The notes under the pieces are model-generated. The model was not told where the DNA came from. It saw only the letters and a list, made by a program, of their open reading frames with translations, and did no database searches. This document shows, in pieces, positions 25,666 through 33,293 of a DNA stretch of 64,000 nt (position 1 is the stretch's first letter; each line of letters opens with the position of its first letter). Where the stretch lies: contig JAHENF010000012.1 of the NCBI GenBank assembly GCA_024643255.1, forward strand, positions 20,078 to 84,077. Reading direction: 5' to 3'. The position numbers were made by a program, and so were the translations under genes. The DNA is from Ilumatobacteraceae bacterium (GTDB lineage Bacteria; Actinomycetota; Acidimicrobiia; Acidimicrobiales; Ilumatobacteraceae).

Positions 25666-26649
25666 TCAGCCGGCGTTGGGAGACAGGTCGGTGACCGCCT
25701 GCCAGTAGTCGAGCGCCGGGTCGAGCGGAAGGATCGCCAGCGAGCTCGTGGTGACGCCGTTGTCGAAGTACTGCTGGATCTGGGCACGGCACTGTGCCGG
25801 CGACCCGTGCACCACGAGGTCATCGACGACCTGATCGGGAATGGCGGCAAGTGCGGCCTTGCGGTCGCCGGCCGCCCACGCATCCCACATCCCCTGGAGC
25901 TGATCGCCACGACCGAGCCACTGGTGGAACGCGGCATAGACGGGCACGTTCAGATATGCGGCGATCGCGAACTTCGCGGCGCTGCGCACGATGTCGGCGT
26001 TCTCGCTGGGGCAGCAGAAGATGCGTGCGACGATCTCGCGATCCTCACCACCGGCGGCATCGCGAACCACGGGGACCACGGTCGCCACGTCGGTCGCCGA
26101 CAACCAGTTGATGATCGCACCGTCGGCCTCGCGCCCGGCCAGTCGCAGCATGCCCTCGCGGAGCGCCGCGACCAGGATTGGCGGAGTCTGTTCTGGCCGC
26201 ACGCCGAGCTTGAAACCGTTCACCTCGAACGTGTCGTATGCGTGCTTGATCTTCTCGCCGCCGAGCGCATCCTTCAGGAAGCGGACGATGTCTCGAACCT
26301 TCTTGTAGGGCTCCTCGAACGGCACACCGTTCCAGCGTTCGACGATCACGTTGCTCGACGAGCCGATCCCGATCGCGAAGCGGCCGGGGGCGGCGTCGGC
26401 CATCGACGCCACGCTCTGGGCCATGCACGCCGGGGCCCGGGTGTAGGCGGGGACGATCGCGGTTCCGAGACGCAGACGCGGCTCCCATGCCGCGGCCAAT
26501 GCCAGCGGCGTGAACGCGTCGGCGCCGTCCGACTCCGCCGACCAGATGTCGGTGTAGCCCATGTCGGCCAGTGCGCCGAGCTTCTCACGGTGCGTGTGCA
26601 GCGGGCCGGGAAGCGGAACGGTCATGCCTGGTCGTGTCGGGAGCGCCAT
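25666..26649 (-). CDS. LLM-class F420-dependent oxidoreductase
   Basis: 327 residues, luciferase-like TIM barrel. Typical segments are LADMGYTDIWSAESDGADAF, LRLGTAIVPAYTRAP, GRFAIGIGSSSNVIVERWNG and LVAALREGMLRLAGREADGA. Such enzymes use coenzyme F420 (or FMN) to move hydride to or from diverse substrates. The presence of cofC at 54.2 kb supports F420 as the cofactor. It is a single minus-strand gene. The substrate is unknown. Confidence 0.85.
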   Translation of the reverse strand: MALPTRPGMTVPLPGPLHTHREKLGALADMGYTDIWSAESDGADAFTPLALAAAWEPRLRLGTAIVPAYTRAPACMAQSVASMADAAPGRFAIGIGSSSNVIVERWNGVPFEEPYKKVRDIVRFLKDALGGEKIKHAYDTFEVNGFKLGVRPEQTPPILVAALREGMLRLAGREADGAIINWLSATDVATVVPVVRDAAGGEDREIVARIFCCPSENADIVRSAAKFAIAAYLNVPVYAAFHQWLGRGDQLQGMWDAWAAGDRKAALAAIPDQVVDDLVVHGSPAQCRAQIQQYFDNGVTTSSLAILPLDPALDYWQAVTDLSPNAG

Positions 26650-26712
26650 GCGCCGACACTACGCAGGCGGGGTCGCGACGACGGAACCGGTGACGTTCGC
26701 GTCTGTCGGCAA

Positions 26713-27957
26713 CTATTCAGCGAGTTGGTCGTCCGAGCAGGTGGGCGGCGCGGTGATCGGATTGCAGCGCGCGACGACGCGGTTCGGCAATGCCACGACG
26801 TAGGGACTGTCGAAGTACTGGCTCGGCTCGTAGTAGTCCGTGCTCAGGAACTGTGCACCCGATGCGAACGCGAGGTCGCGTTCGGTGGTGTCGTTGGCGC
26901 GCGCGTCGGCCGTGGGCGAGTCCGTTCGCGTCCGGATCAGGTACCCGGCTCGGACCGCAGCATCGAGGCCTGGCGAGTTGGGATCGTCGAAGCGGACGAA
27001 CGCGGCGTCGGGATCGCCGGGGGTCGCGCTCGTGAACATCGGCCGGCCCTCGAGGCTGGGGTGACCCGAGGTGTACATCGTTCGGAGATCCCCGGTGTTG
27101 TTCAATGTGAACAGCACCTTGCCGCGGCTGTCGTCCACGGTCGGCCAGCCACGCCCGAGCACCGCGGCTTCCAACGTCGCATCGGTACCGCGCACGTCGT
27201 CGGGGGTGATCAACTGCTCGGGATCGAACACCGAGGCGATCTCCGCGTCGAGGGCGTCGAAGAGCTCCGGGGTCATCGGCAACGGAACGGTCCACGGCAG
27301 GTCGATCGTGAGCTCGAGCCCGTCCGCGGCCGCAGCCTCGGGAACCGACTGCGTCTTGACCTCCAGCATGATCATCACCGGCAGATGGTTCGGGTGTGCG
27401 CTCGACCACACCTCGATCTCGCTCAGGCAGGCCACCAGCGTCAGGCACGTGGTCTCGTAGTCGAAGTCCTGCGTGTGGAGCACCTTGTAGCCGGGCAGCT
27501 GCAACTCGGGCTCCGGTGCGACCGGATCGATCCCGATCACCGCGTTGGCCGCGCGGTAGGCGTAGAGACCGCCCGCAGGGTCGGCGAACACGTCGAGCTC
27601 GAATTGGCGGATGCCGAACATCCCGAGCTGTTCGGTCAGCGGCCGGTGCGTGTAGTCGATGCTCTCCGCAAGTTCCGGCGAGACGGCAGTGATCGCGTCG
27701 AACGCGACGGGTTGTGGCTTCACGTGAAAGCTGTTGTGTGAGCCGATGACCTGCATCTGGTCGATCGTCAGCGGTGGTACCGGCTCGGTCGTCGTCGGCG
27801 GTGGCGATGTCGTCGGAGCGACCGTCGTCGTTACGCCGGTGCCTGGCACCGCCGTAACGGTCGGCGATGTGTCGCCCCCGCCGGCGCCTGATCCGCCGCC
27901 GCCACACGCCGCGAGAATCAGTGCCGATGTGATCAGTGCCCCCACGGTGCGTCGCAT
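26713..27957 (-). CDS. PI-PLC-like (Ca2+-dependent type) lipoprotein
   Basis: 414 residues. Signal peptide MRRTVGALITSALILAACGG with lipobox ILAAC, then a Gly/Thr/Pro linker. The catalytic core starts QVIGSHNSFHVKP (first His), with RQFELDVFADPAGG and VLHTQDFDYETTC holding the second His. This is the SaPLC1/Ca2+-dependent subgroup of phosphatidylinositol-specific phospholipases C. It probably cleaves inositol phospholipids outside the cell. The linker (VTAVPGTGVTTTVAP) is encoded by a dispersed palindrome at 27830-27858. ATG 27957 fixes the signal peptide. Confidence 0.82.
   Translation of the reverse strand: MRRTVGALITSALILAACGGGGSGAGGGDTSPTVTAVPGTGVTTTVAPTTSPPPTTTEPVPPLTIDQMQVIGSHNSFHVKPQPVAFDAITAVSPELAESIDYTHRPLTEQLGMFGIRQFELDVFADPAGGLYAYRAANAVIGIDPVAPEPELQLPGYKVLHTQDFDYETTCLTLVACLSEIEVWSSAHPNHLPVMIMLEVKTQSVPEAAAADGLELTIDLPWTVPLPMTPELFDALDAEIASVFDPEQLITPDDVRGTDATLEAAVLGRGWPTVDDSRGKVLFTLNNTGDLRTMYTSGHPSLEGRPMFTSATPGDPDAAFVRFDDPNSPGLDAAVRAGYLIRTRTDSPTADARANDTTERDLAFASGAQFLSTDYYEPSQYFDSPYVVALPNRVVARCNPITAPPTCSDDQLAE
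27830..27858. repeat. GGTGCC-centred palindrome inside a coding sequence
   Basis: Arms 27830-27843 (GTTACGCCGGTGCC) and 27845-27858 (GGCACCGCCGTAAC) pair with one mismatch around T27844. The core is the same as in 320-362 and 10057-10087. It lies in the low-complexity linker of the PI-PLC-like lipoprotein and encodes part of VTAVPGTGVTT without breaking the frame, suggesting insertion where sequence is tolerated. Confidence 0.8.
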
Positions 27958-28010
27958 GCGGGCAGTGTTACCGGGCCTTCGCCGGCGCGTGCAATCGAGG
28001 CGAGAGCGCC

Positions 28011-28817
28011 TCAGCTCCTCCAGTACCGAACGATCACGGACTGGCTCGCGGTGGCGAGCAGTGTGCCGTCCTGGGCGAACATGTGCACGAGACCGTGGCC
28101 GAACCCGCGCTCGACGGCGTGCACCCGGATGTCCATCAGCACCCACTCGGTGGGCACCATCCGACACACCCGCAGCGTGTTGTCGAGGCTGTTGCCACCC
28201 GCTCGGGCGCCCAGCGCCTGGCCGATCCCCATCGGGACGAAGTCACCAAGAATCGCCAAGGTGGTCGCATCGACGCCCGTGATCACGTCGGGCAGCCGCG
28301 CCCACAGGAGCGTCTGGCCGTCACCCGGCTCGCTGCCGTCGAGACCCTCGAACGAGCGGGCCTTGACCATGCGCTCCTCGAGCCGATCGTTGATCGACGT
28401 CGACATCTCCGAGAAGTGGCGCCGCTCCTCGCACTCCTCCGGTGGCGGCACGTCGGCGGGCATCTGCTCCCACTGACCCGATGCCTCGATCTCGCGATCT
28501 CCGAGCGCTGCGTTCACGGTGAGGATCTCGCGATCGGCGACGTGGCACACGGCACGCGCCTGGGTGATCTGATGGCCGTCGACGGCAATCGTCACGTCGA
28601 TGTCCACCACCTCGCCGGGTTTCGCATACGACAGGTACTGCGCCGTGGCCCACACGCACTGACGGCCAGAGGTTCCTTCCATGGCCGAGATCGCGGCAGC
28701 GAGGCCTGAGCCGCCGAACAGGAAGTTGCCCGTCGTGGAGATGCCTTCGGTGACGGGCAGCTTCCAACGAAACGGGTTGTGGGTCGGCTCGAGACCGAGA
28801 AACGTTCGTGAGTCCAT
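28011..28817 (-). CDS. TesB-like acyl-CoA thioesterase (double hotdog)
   Basis: 268 residues, with two hotdog repeats: TTGNFLFGGSGLAAAISAME and WATAQYLSYAKPGE in the first half, MGIGQALGARAGGNSLDNTL and DIRVHAVERGFGHGLVHMF in the second. The S-L-D and G-FGHG-x-V-x-MFAQDG pattern is that of TesB-type thioesterases, which hydrolyse acyl-CoA to free acid. ATG 28817 is used; an upstream ATG at 28847 would read into the palindrome region. It is divergent from an acyl-CoA synthetase gene. Confidence 0.83.
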   Translation of the reverse strand: MDSRTFLGLEPTHNPFRWKLPVTEGISTTGNFLFGGSGLAAAISAMEGTSGRQCVWATAQYLSYAKPGEVVDIDVTIAVDGHQITQARAVCHVADREILTVNAALGDREIEASGQWEQMPADVPPPEECEERRHFSEMSTSINDRLEERMVKARSFEGLDGSEPGDGQTLLWARLPDVITGVDATTLAILGDFVPMGIGQALGARAGGNSLDNTLRVCRMVPTEWVLMDIRVHAVERGFGHGLVHMFAQDGTLLATASQSVIVRYWRS

Positions 28818-28848
28818 GACGACGCCGATCGTACGCGCCCTCCACACA

Positions 28849-28905
28849 CCCCGAAATTCGGAGCGATCGTTGCGCTGAGCGCAACGATCGCTCCGAATTT
28901 TCGAG
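28849..28905. repeat. 57-nt palindromic element, copy B1
   Basis: A near-perfect palindrome in the 153-base gap between divergent thioesterase and acyl-CoA synthetase genes. Arms 28854-28876 and 28878-28900 are exact 23-base complements around G28877, and the centre reads TGCGCTGAGCGCA. It starts CCCCGAAATTCGGAGC. A second element with the same ends and centre and the same length occurs at 61378-61434. It lies between two divergent starts, so it cannot be a simple terminator. Confidence 0.85.
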
Positions 28906-28970
28906 TGGGGGTCGTGGGATGACGGGGTTCAGGTCTTGGGGTGGTGTCGGCGCGGAATAGGTTGCGAGTC

Positions 28971-30518
28971 ATGAAGGTGGCATTGACCGTCAACGACTTC
29001 CTGCGACGGGCCGAGCTCGTCTACCCCGATCGCGTCGCGATCGTCGACGAGCCCGATCAACCGGCCGAGTCGTGGGGCGCGATCACGTACCGGGAGATGG
29101 CCGAGCGAGCCCGCGCGATGGCCGCGGGGCTCGACGAGCTCGGCATCGGTGTCGGCGAGCGGGTGGCGATGGTCAGTCACAACTCGGCGCGACTGTTGAC
29201 CGCACTGTTCGGCGTGTCCGGCTCGGGCCGCGTGCTCGTGCCGATCAACTTCCGACTCGTCGCCGAGGAGGTGAAGTACATCGTCGCCCACAGCGGCGCA
29301 CGGCTCCTGCTGATCGATCCCGAACTCGCCGACGCCATGATCGATGTCGAATGCGAGCACAAACTGATCATCGGCGCAGAGGCCGATGCGGTGCTGATGA
29401 AGTTCGGCGTCGAGACCGAGCCGTGGGCGGGCGACGAGGACGCAACCGCAACGATCAACTACACCTCCGGCACCACCGCGCGCCCCAAGGGCGTCCAGCT
29501 GACGCATCGCAACCTGTGGCTGAACGCCTCGATCTTCGGCTGGCACATGGGCGTCAACGACCGCGACGTGTACCTGCACACGCTGCCCCAGTTCCACTGC
29601 AACGGCTGGGGGATGCTGTACGCCGTGACCGGCATGGGGGCGGAGCACATCATCATCCGCAAGATCGACGGCCAGGAGATCCTCCGGCGCGTCGAGGAAC
29701 ACGGCGTGACACTCATGTGCGGCGCACCAGCGGTGCTGAACATGGTGCTCGACGCTGCAGCCACGTGGGAGGCCGATACGGGACGCCCGATTCCGGGCCG
29801 CGATCGCGTCCGCATCGTCGTGGCCGGCGCGCCCCCGCCGACACGCACGATCGAACGGACCGAGACCGAGCTGGGCTGGGAGTTCGTCCAGATCTACGGG
29901 CTCACCGAGACCACGCCACTGATCACGATGAACCGCAGTCGCCCCGAATACGACGAGCTGACACCGCACGATCGTGCGATCAAGCTCAACCGGGCCGGCG
30001 CTCCGGTTGTCGGCTGCACAATGGCGGTCGACTCCAACGGCGAGATCCTCGCTCGGGGCAACATGGTGATGGCCGGCTACTGGGAGCAGCCCGACCAGAC
30101 CGACGCCGCGATCCACGACGGGTTCTTCCACACCGGCGACGGCGGAATCATCGACGACGACAACTACGTCACGATCTCCGACCGCAAGAAGGACGTCATC
30201 ATCACCGGCGGTGAGAACGTGTCGTCGATCGAGGTGGAGGATGCGATCTTCCAGCATCCCGAGATCACCGAGGTGGCGGTGATCGGCATCCCCGACGAGA
30301 AATGGGGTGAGCTCGTGACAGCGCTCGTCGTCACTGCGCCCGGCAGCCAACTGACCGACGCCGACGTGATCGCCTTCACCAAGACGAAGCTCGCCGGCTA
30401 CAAGTGCCCCAAGCGCGTCGAGTTCCGCAGTGAACTCGCCCGCACGGCGACCGGCAAACTGCAGAAGTTCAAGCTCCGCGAGCCCTTCTGGAACGACGCC
30501 ACCCGCCAGATCAACTGA
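28971..30518 (+). CDS. AMP-binding acyl-CoA synthetase
   Basis: 515 residues, full length for the adenylate-forming family. The P-loop is YTSGTTARPKG near residue 165, the A5 motif is IYGLTETTP, the A7 region FHTGDGG, A8 SDRKKDVIITGGENVSS, and the A10 lysine is in TATGKLQKF near the C-terminus. It activates a carboxylic acid with ATP and joins it to CoA. Medium- or long-chain fatty acids are likely, but the acid-binding pocket was not analysed. ATG 28971 is preferred over 28941 because MKVALTVNDFL is the conserved start. Confidence 0.9.
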   Translation: MKVALTVNDFLRRAELVYPDRVAIVDEPDQPAESWGAITYREMAERARAMAAGLDELGIGVGERVAMVSHNSARLLTALFGVSGSGRVLVPINFRLVAEEVKYIVAHSGARLLLIDPELADAMIDVECEHKLIIGAEADAVLMKFGVETEPWAGDEDATATINYTSGTTARPKGVQLTHRNLWLNASIFGWHMGVNDRDVYLHTLPQFHCNGWGMLYAVTGMGAEHIIIRKIDGQEILRRVEEHGVTLMCGAPAVLNMVLDAAATWEADTGRPIPGRDRVRIVVAGAPPPTRTIERTETELGWEFVQIYGLTETTPLITMNRSRPEYDELTPHDRAIKLNRAGAPVVGCTMAVDSNGEILARGNMVMAGYWEQPDQTDAAIHDGFFHTGDGGIIDDDNYVTISDRKKDVIITGGENVSSIEVEDAIFQHPEITEVAVIGIPDEKWGELVTALVVTAPGSQLTDADVIAFTKTKLAGYKCPKRVEFRSELARTATGKLQKFKLREPFWNDATRQIN

Positions 30519-30537
30519 CGCTCCCTCCGCTCGCCCA

Positions 30538-30630
30538 GCGATGAGGTTGCGGACCGACAGGTGACCCGGAACCTCATCGCAACAACAGCGATGAGGTTGC
30601 GGACCGACAGGTGACCCAGAACCTCATCAC
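30538..30630. repeat. Tandem pair of 43-nt palindromes (family C)
   Basis: Two copies, 30538-30580 and 30588-30630, differ at two positions and are separated by AACAACA. Each begins GCGATGAGGTTGCGG and ends AACCTCATCGC (second copy CATCAC), giving 11-base terminal arms with an inner CGGACC/GGTGACCCG pairing. They lie between the acyl-CoA synthetase stop and the broken DinB-type gene. The unit repeats every 50 bases. They are not CRISPR repeats: only two units and a 7-base spacer. Confidence 0.8.
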
Positions 30631-30654
30631 AACCCAGGCGGAGTCGCGCCGGTG

Positions 30655-30795
30655 ATGGCCGGCCACGATGTGGTTGATCACGGCGGCGACATCCCAGGAC
30701 GCGCACGGGGTCTCGAGACCGAGCTGATCCGCCGACACCCCGGCCAGCACATCTCGCGCCACCGACACCGCTTGTTCGAATGGTTGCGTCGTCAT
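30655..30795 (-). pseudogene. Truncated DinB/maleylpyruvate-isomerase-type protein (TIGR03086-like)
   Basis: From ATG 30795 about 47 residues read MTTQPFEQAVSVARDVLAGV, then SADQLGLETPCASWDVAAVI, then NHIVAGH: the N-terminal helix and P-C-x-x-W-D-V motif of mycothiol-dependent, metal-binding DinB-like proteins, which are normally about 190 residues. After H47 the homology stops and the frame runs into the tandem palindromes at 30588-30630. The rest of the gene is missing, so it is a remnant. The repeat may have caused or followed the deletion. Confidence 0.65.
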
Positions 30796-30868
30796 GATCG
30801 ACGCCTCGTTCACCTGGATTGTCCCGGATGCCGAACGTACCACCGTGCCGCCCGGGTCGAGCCAGGGC

Positions 30869-32125
30869 TCACTCGAGCGTCGCGTAGTTCGTCCTGCGAT
30901 CGTCGGTGTGGGTTCCGACGACCGTCGCGACACAGTCCGCGAGGTCACCCAGGTAGGTCTCGATCACCCCGGCGTTCGTGTTGCTGATGGTGGAGTGCAG
31001 ATTGTCGGGCGGCCCCTGTCGATCGTGGAACCAACCCTTGGCGATCAGCGCGTCGCCGAGCGCGAACATGTCGATCTCGGGCTCGAATGACGGATCGGCC
31101 GCCATCGCCACGAGGTGGAACCGGCCGTCGCCGAGCACGCGGATCCCCTCGATCGCCGCAACGCCGGAGCGGAACGTGTCGGCGTTCGCGAGCGTCGTGC
31201 GAGTCAGTTCGACGTACCCGTCGATGCCGAGATGCGACATCACCGCCCACGCACACGCCATCGGGAGCCCGGATCGAGTCCCTTGCAGGTTCGGCGATGC
31301 ATAGAACCCTCCCAGCCAGTCGTCGAACACGAACGTCTGGTACGCCCGCGACTCCCTCGTGCGATGGAGGATCACGGACACGCCCTTCGGCGCATACCCC
31401 AGCTTGTGGATGTCGGCCGAGATCGTGGTGACACCCTCGACCCGGAAATCCCAGGGCTTCACCTCGCGGCCGAGCATCTCGGCGAACGGCAGGACGAACC
31501 CGCCCATACACGCATCGACGTGACAGTTGGCGCCGATCGACGCGGCCAGCGCAGCGATCGCCGGGATGTCGTCCTGGACGCCCTGCGGATACTGCGGGGC
31601 CGAGCCCACCACGAGCACGGTGTTGGGTCCGCACACGGCAGCCATCGCCTCCACATCAGCGGTCCAATCGTCCAGTACCGGCGTCTTGTGCAGTGTGATC
31701 CCGAAGGTGTGCGCCGCTTTGTGGAACGCCGCGTGGGCCGACTCGGCCACCACCATCTCGGGCTCGGTGATCCCCCGCTCGATGCGACCCCGCTCGCGAG
31801 CTGCGAGCACACCGCAGAGAATCGATTCGGTCCCCCCGCTCGTGAGGAATCCGGCCACGTCGTCGTCACCGTGCAGCAGCCCGGCGGTCCAGCTGACCAC
31901 TTCGGATTGGATCTGCCCCAGCGACGGGAAGGCCTTGGTGTTCAGCGCGTTCTCGTGGAGGTACACGCGCGCCGCCTGCTCGGCCACGTCGTGGACCGAC
32001 GGTCCGCCGTCGTAGACCATCCCGAAGGTGCGACCGTCGGCCCACTTGACGTCGTTGACGCGCTTGGCGGTCAGATCGTTGATGACGTCCTCGACAGGAC
32101 GACCGTGTTGTTGCAGCGATGCCAT
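30869..32125 (-). CDS. PLP-dependent decarboxylase / sphingosine-1-phosphate lyase-like
   Basis: 418 residues. The PLP Lys is in SADIHKLGYAPKG, preceded by HVDACMGGFVLPF (the Asp that binds the pyridine N) and TSGGTESILCGVLAARER. Together with the N-terminal VHDVAEQAARVYLHENALN this points to the sphingosine-1-phosphate lyase/group II decarboxylase branch rather than classic glutamate decarboxylase. The reaction would cleave a phosphorylated amino alcohol or decarboxylate an amino acid. ATG 32125 is used. It is divergent from the LLM gene at 32166. Confidence 0.82.
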   Translation of the reverse strand: MASLQQHGRPVEDVINDLTAKRVNDVKWADGRTFGMVYDGGPSVHDVAEQAARVYLHENALNTKAFPSLGQIQSEVVSWTAGLLHGDDDVAGFLTSGGTESILCGVLAARERGRIERGITEPEMVVAESAHAAFHKAAHTFGITLHKTPVLDDWTADVEAMAAVCGPNTVLVVGSAPQYPQGVQDDIPAIAALAASIGANCHVDACMGGFVLPFAEMLGREVKPWDFRVEGVTTISADIHKLGYAPKGVSVILHRTRESRAYQTFVFDDWLGGFYASPNLQGTRSGLPMACAWAVMSHLGIDGYVELTRTTLANADTFRSGVAAIEGIRVLGDGRFHLVAMAADPSFEPEIDMFALGDALIAKGWFHDRQGPPDNLHSTISNTNAGVIETYLGDLADCVATVVGTHTDDRRTNYATLE

Positions 32126-32165
32126 GACCGCCAGTGTCGCGCACGACGCCACATAGCCTGCGGGT

Positions 32166-33104
32166 GTGCAACTCGCCGATCTCCGCATCTTCACCGAACC
32201 CCAGCAGGGCGCCTCGTACGGCGACCTGCTCGCTGTCGCCCAGCGAGCCGAAGCGCTCGGCTACGGAGCGTTCTTCCGCAGCGACCACTTCCTCGCAATG
32301 GGCGGAGCCGACGGACTTCCCGGCCCGACCGACGCCTGGATCACCCTGGGCGGAATCGCCCGCGAGACCTCGACGATCCGGCTCGGCACGCTGGTCACGT
32401 CCGCGACATTCAGATTGCCGGGACCGCTCGCGATCACCGTCGCCCAGGTCGACGACATGTCGGGCGGGCGGATCGAACTCGGGCTCGGCGCCGGTTGGTA
32501 CCAGGACGAGCACGAGGCGTACGGCATCGGGTTCCCGCCGCTCGGCGAACGCTTCGACCGCCTCGAGGAGCAGCTCGAGATCATCACGGGACTGTGGTCG
32601 ACGCCCATCGGCGGGACGTTCGAGTCGCCGGGCGGCCACTACCCGATCTCGTCGTCGCCGGCGCTCCCCAAGCCGATCCAGTCGCCGGTCCCGATCGTCA
32701 TCGGTGGCGGTGGGCCGCGCAGGACTCCCGCCCTCGCGGCGCGATTCGCGTCCGAGTTCAACACGCCGTTCGTCCCGCTCGACTTCTTCACCGCGCAGCG
32801 TGACCGCGTACGGGCCGCATGTGAGACGATCGATCGCGATCCGACGACAATGGCGTTCTCCGCGGCACTGATCGTGTGCTGCGGCGCGGACGAAGCCGAG
32901 GTTGACCGACGGGCGGCCGCGATCGGTCGCGACCCCGGCGAGCTGCGCCAGAACGGCGCCGCAGGAACGCCCGACGAGGTCGCCGCCACGCTGCGCGCCT
33001 GGACAGCGGCGGGCGCCGAGCGGATCTATCTCCAGGTGATGGACCTCGCCGACCTGGACCACCTCGACCTCGTCGCCACTGCGGTCGCCCCGAACCTCTC
33101 CTGA
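32166..33104 (+). CDS. LLM-class F420-dependent oxidoreductase
   Basis: 312 residues from GTG 32166. Luciferase-like barrel with FFRSDHFLAMGG, RLGTLVTSATFRLPGPLA, GRIELGLGAGWYQDEHEAYG and VPIVIGGGGPRRTPALAARF. The pattern is the F420-dependent TIGR03560-like group. Cofactor F420 is supported by cofC in the same window; the substrate is unknown. Two 51-nt palindromes follow its stop. Confidence 0.87.
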   Translation: MQLADLRIFTEPQQGASYGDLLAVAQRAEALGYGAFFRSDHFLAMGGADGLPGPTDAWITLGGIARETSTIRLGTLVTSATFRLPGPLAITVAQVDDMSGGRIELGLGAGWYQDEHEAYGIGFPPLGERFDRLEEQLEIITGLWSTPIGGTFESPGGHYPISSSPALPKPIQSPVPIVIGGGGPRRTPALAARFASEFNTPFVPLDFFTAQRDRVRAACETIDRDPTTMAFSAALIVCCGADEAEVDRRAAAIGRDPGELRQNGAAGTPDEVAATLRAWTAAGAERIYLQVMDLADLDHLDLVATAVAPNLS

Positions 33105-33140
33105 CACTCCCCCAACCTCGCACCCCACCCCACCCACCCC

Positions 33141-33191
33141 GTTTGTGGCGCGAAAAACCTGAACCGGGTCAACCAATCCCTGCCACAAACG
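33141..33191. repeat. 51-nt dispersed palindromic element, copy A2
   Basis: Begins GTTTGTGGCGCG and ends TGCCACAAACG, with the middle CCGGGTCAACC shared with copy A3. It lies in the 189-base gap after the LLM gene, preceded by a C-rich tract (CCCCACCCCACCCACCCC). Length is exactly 51 bases as in the four other copies. Its right arm is the least well matched of the five. Confidence 0.75.
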
Positions 33192-33213
33192 CCAGAGCTT
33201 GCGCCCCCACCCC

Positions 33214-33264
33214 GTTTGTGGCGCGAAAAGCCTGAGCCGGGTCAACCGAAGTGCGACGCAAACG
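33214..33264. repeat. 51-nt dispersed palindromic element, copy A3
   Basis: Begins GTTTGTGGCGCG and ends CGACGCAAACG, 22 bases after copy A2 and in the same orientation. C-rich sequence (CCCCCACCCC) before it and GTGGTGGGGAGG after it extend the inverted symmetry. It stands 29 bases before the amidohydrolase start and would therefore be in or near its leader. Confidence 0.75.
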
Positions 33265-33293
33265 TGGTGGGGAGGGGGCGGTACGGTCGGGCG

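Noticed and set aside
25807..27741. A 644-residue plus-strand open frame
   Set aside because: It lies opposite the LLM oxidoreductase and the PI-PLC-like lipoprotein and shows His/Arg/Gly-rich shadow composition with no domain.
28929..30350. A 473-residue minus-strand frame opposite the acyl-CoA synthetase
   Set aside because: The plus-strand product has all adenylation motifs; the minus frame has none and is rich in Val/Asp/His shadow residues.
30538..30630. CRISPR-like tandem repeat
   Set aside because: Only two units, a 7-base spacer and strong internal palindromes; no cas genes in the window. The RecB/Cas4-like nuclease at 1281 is a stand-alone repair type.
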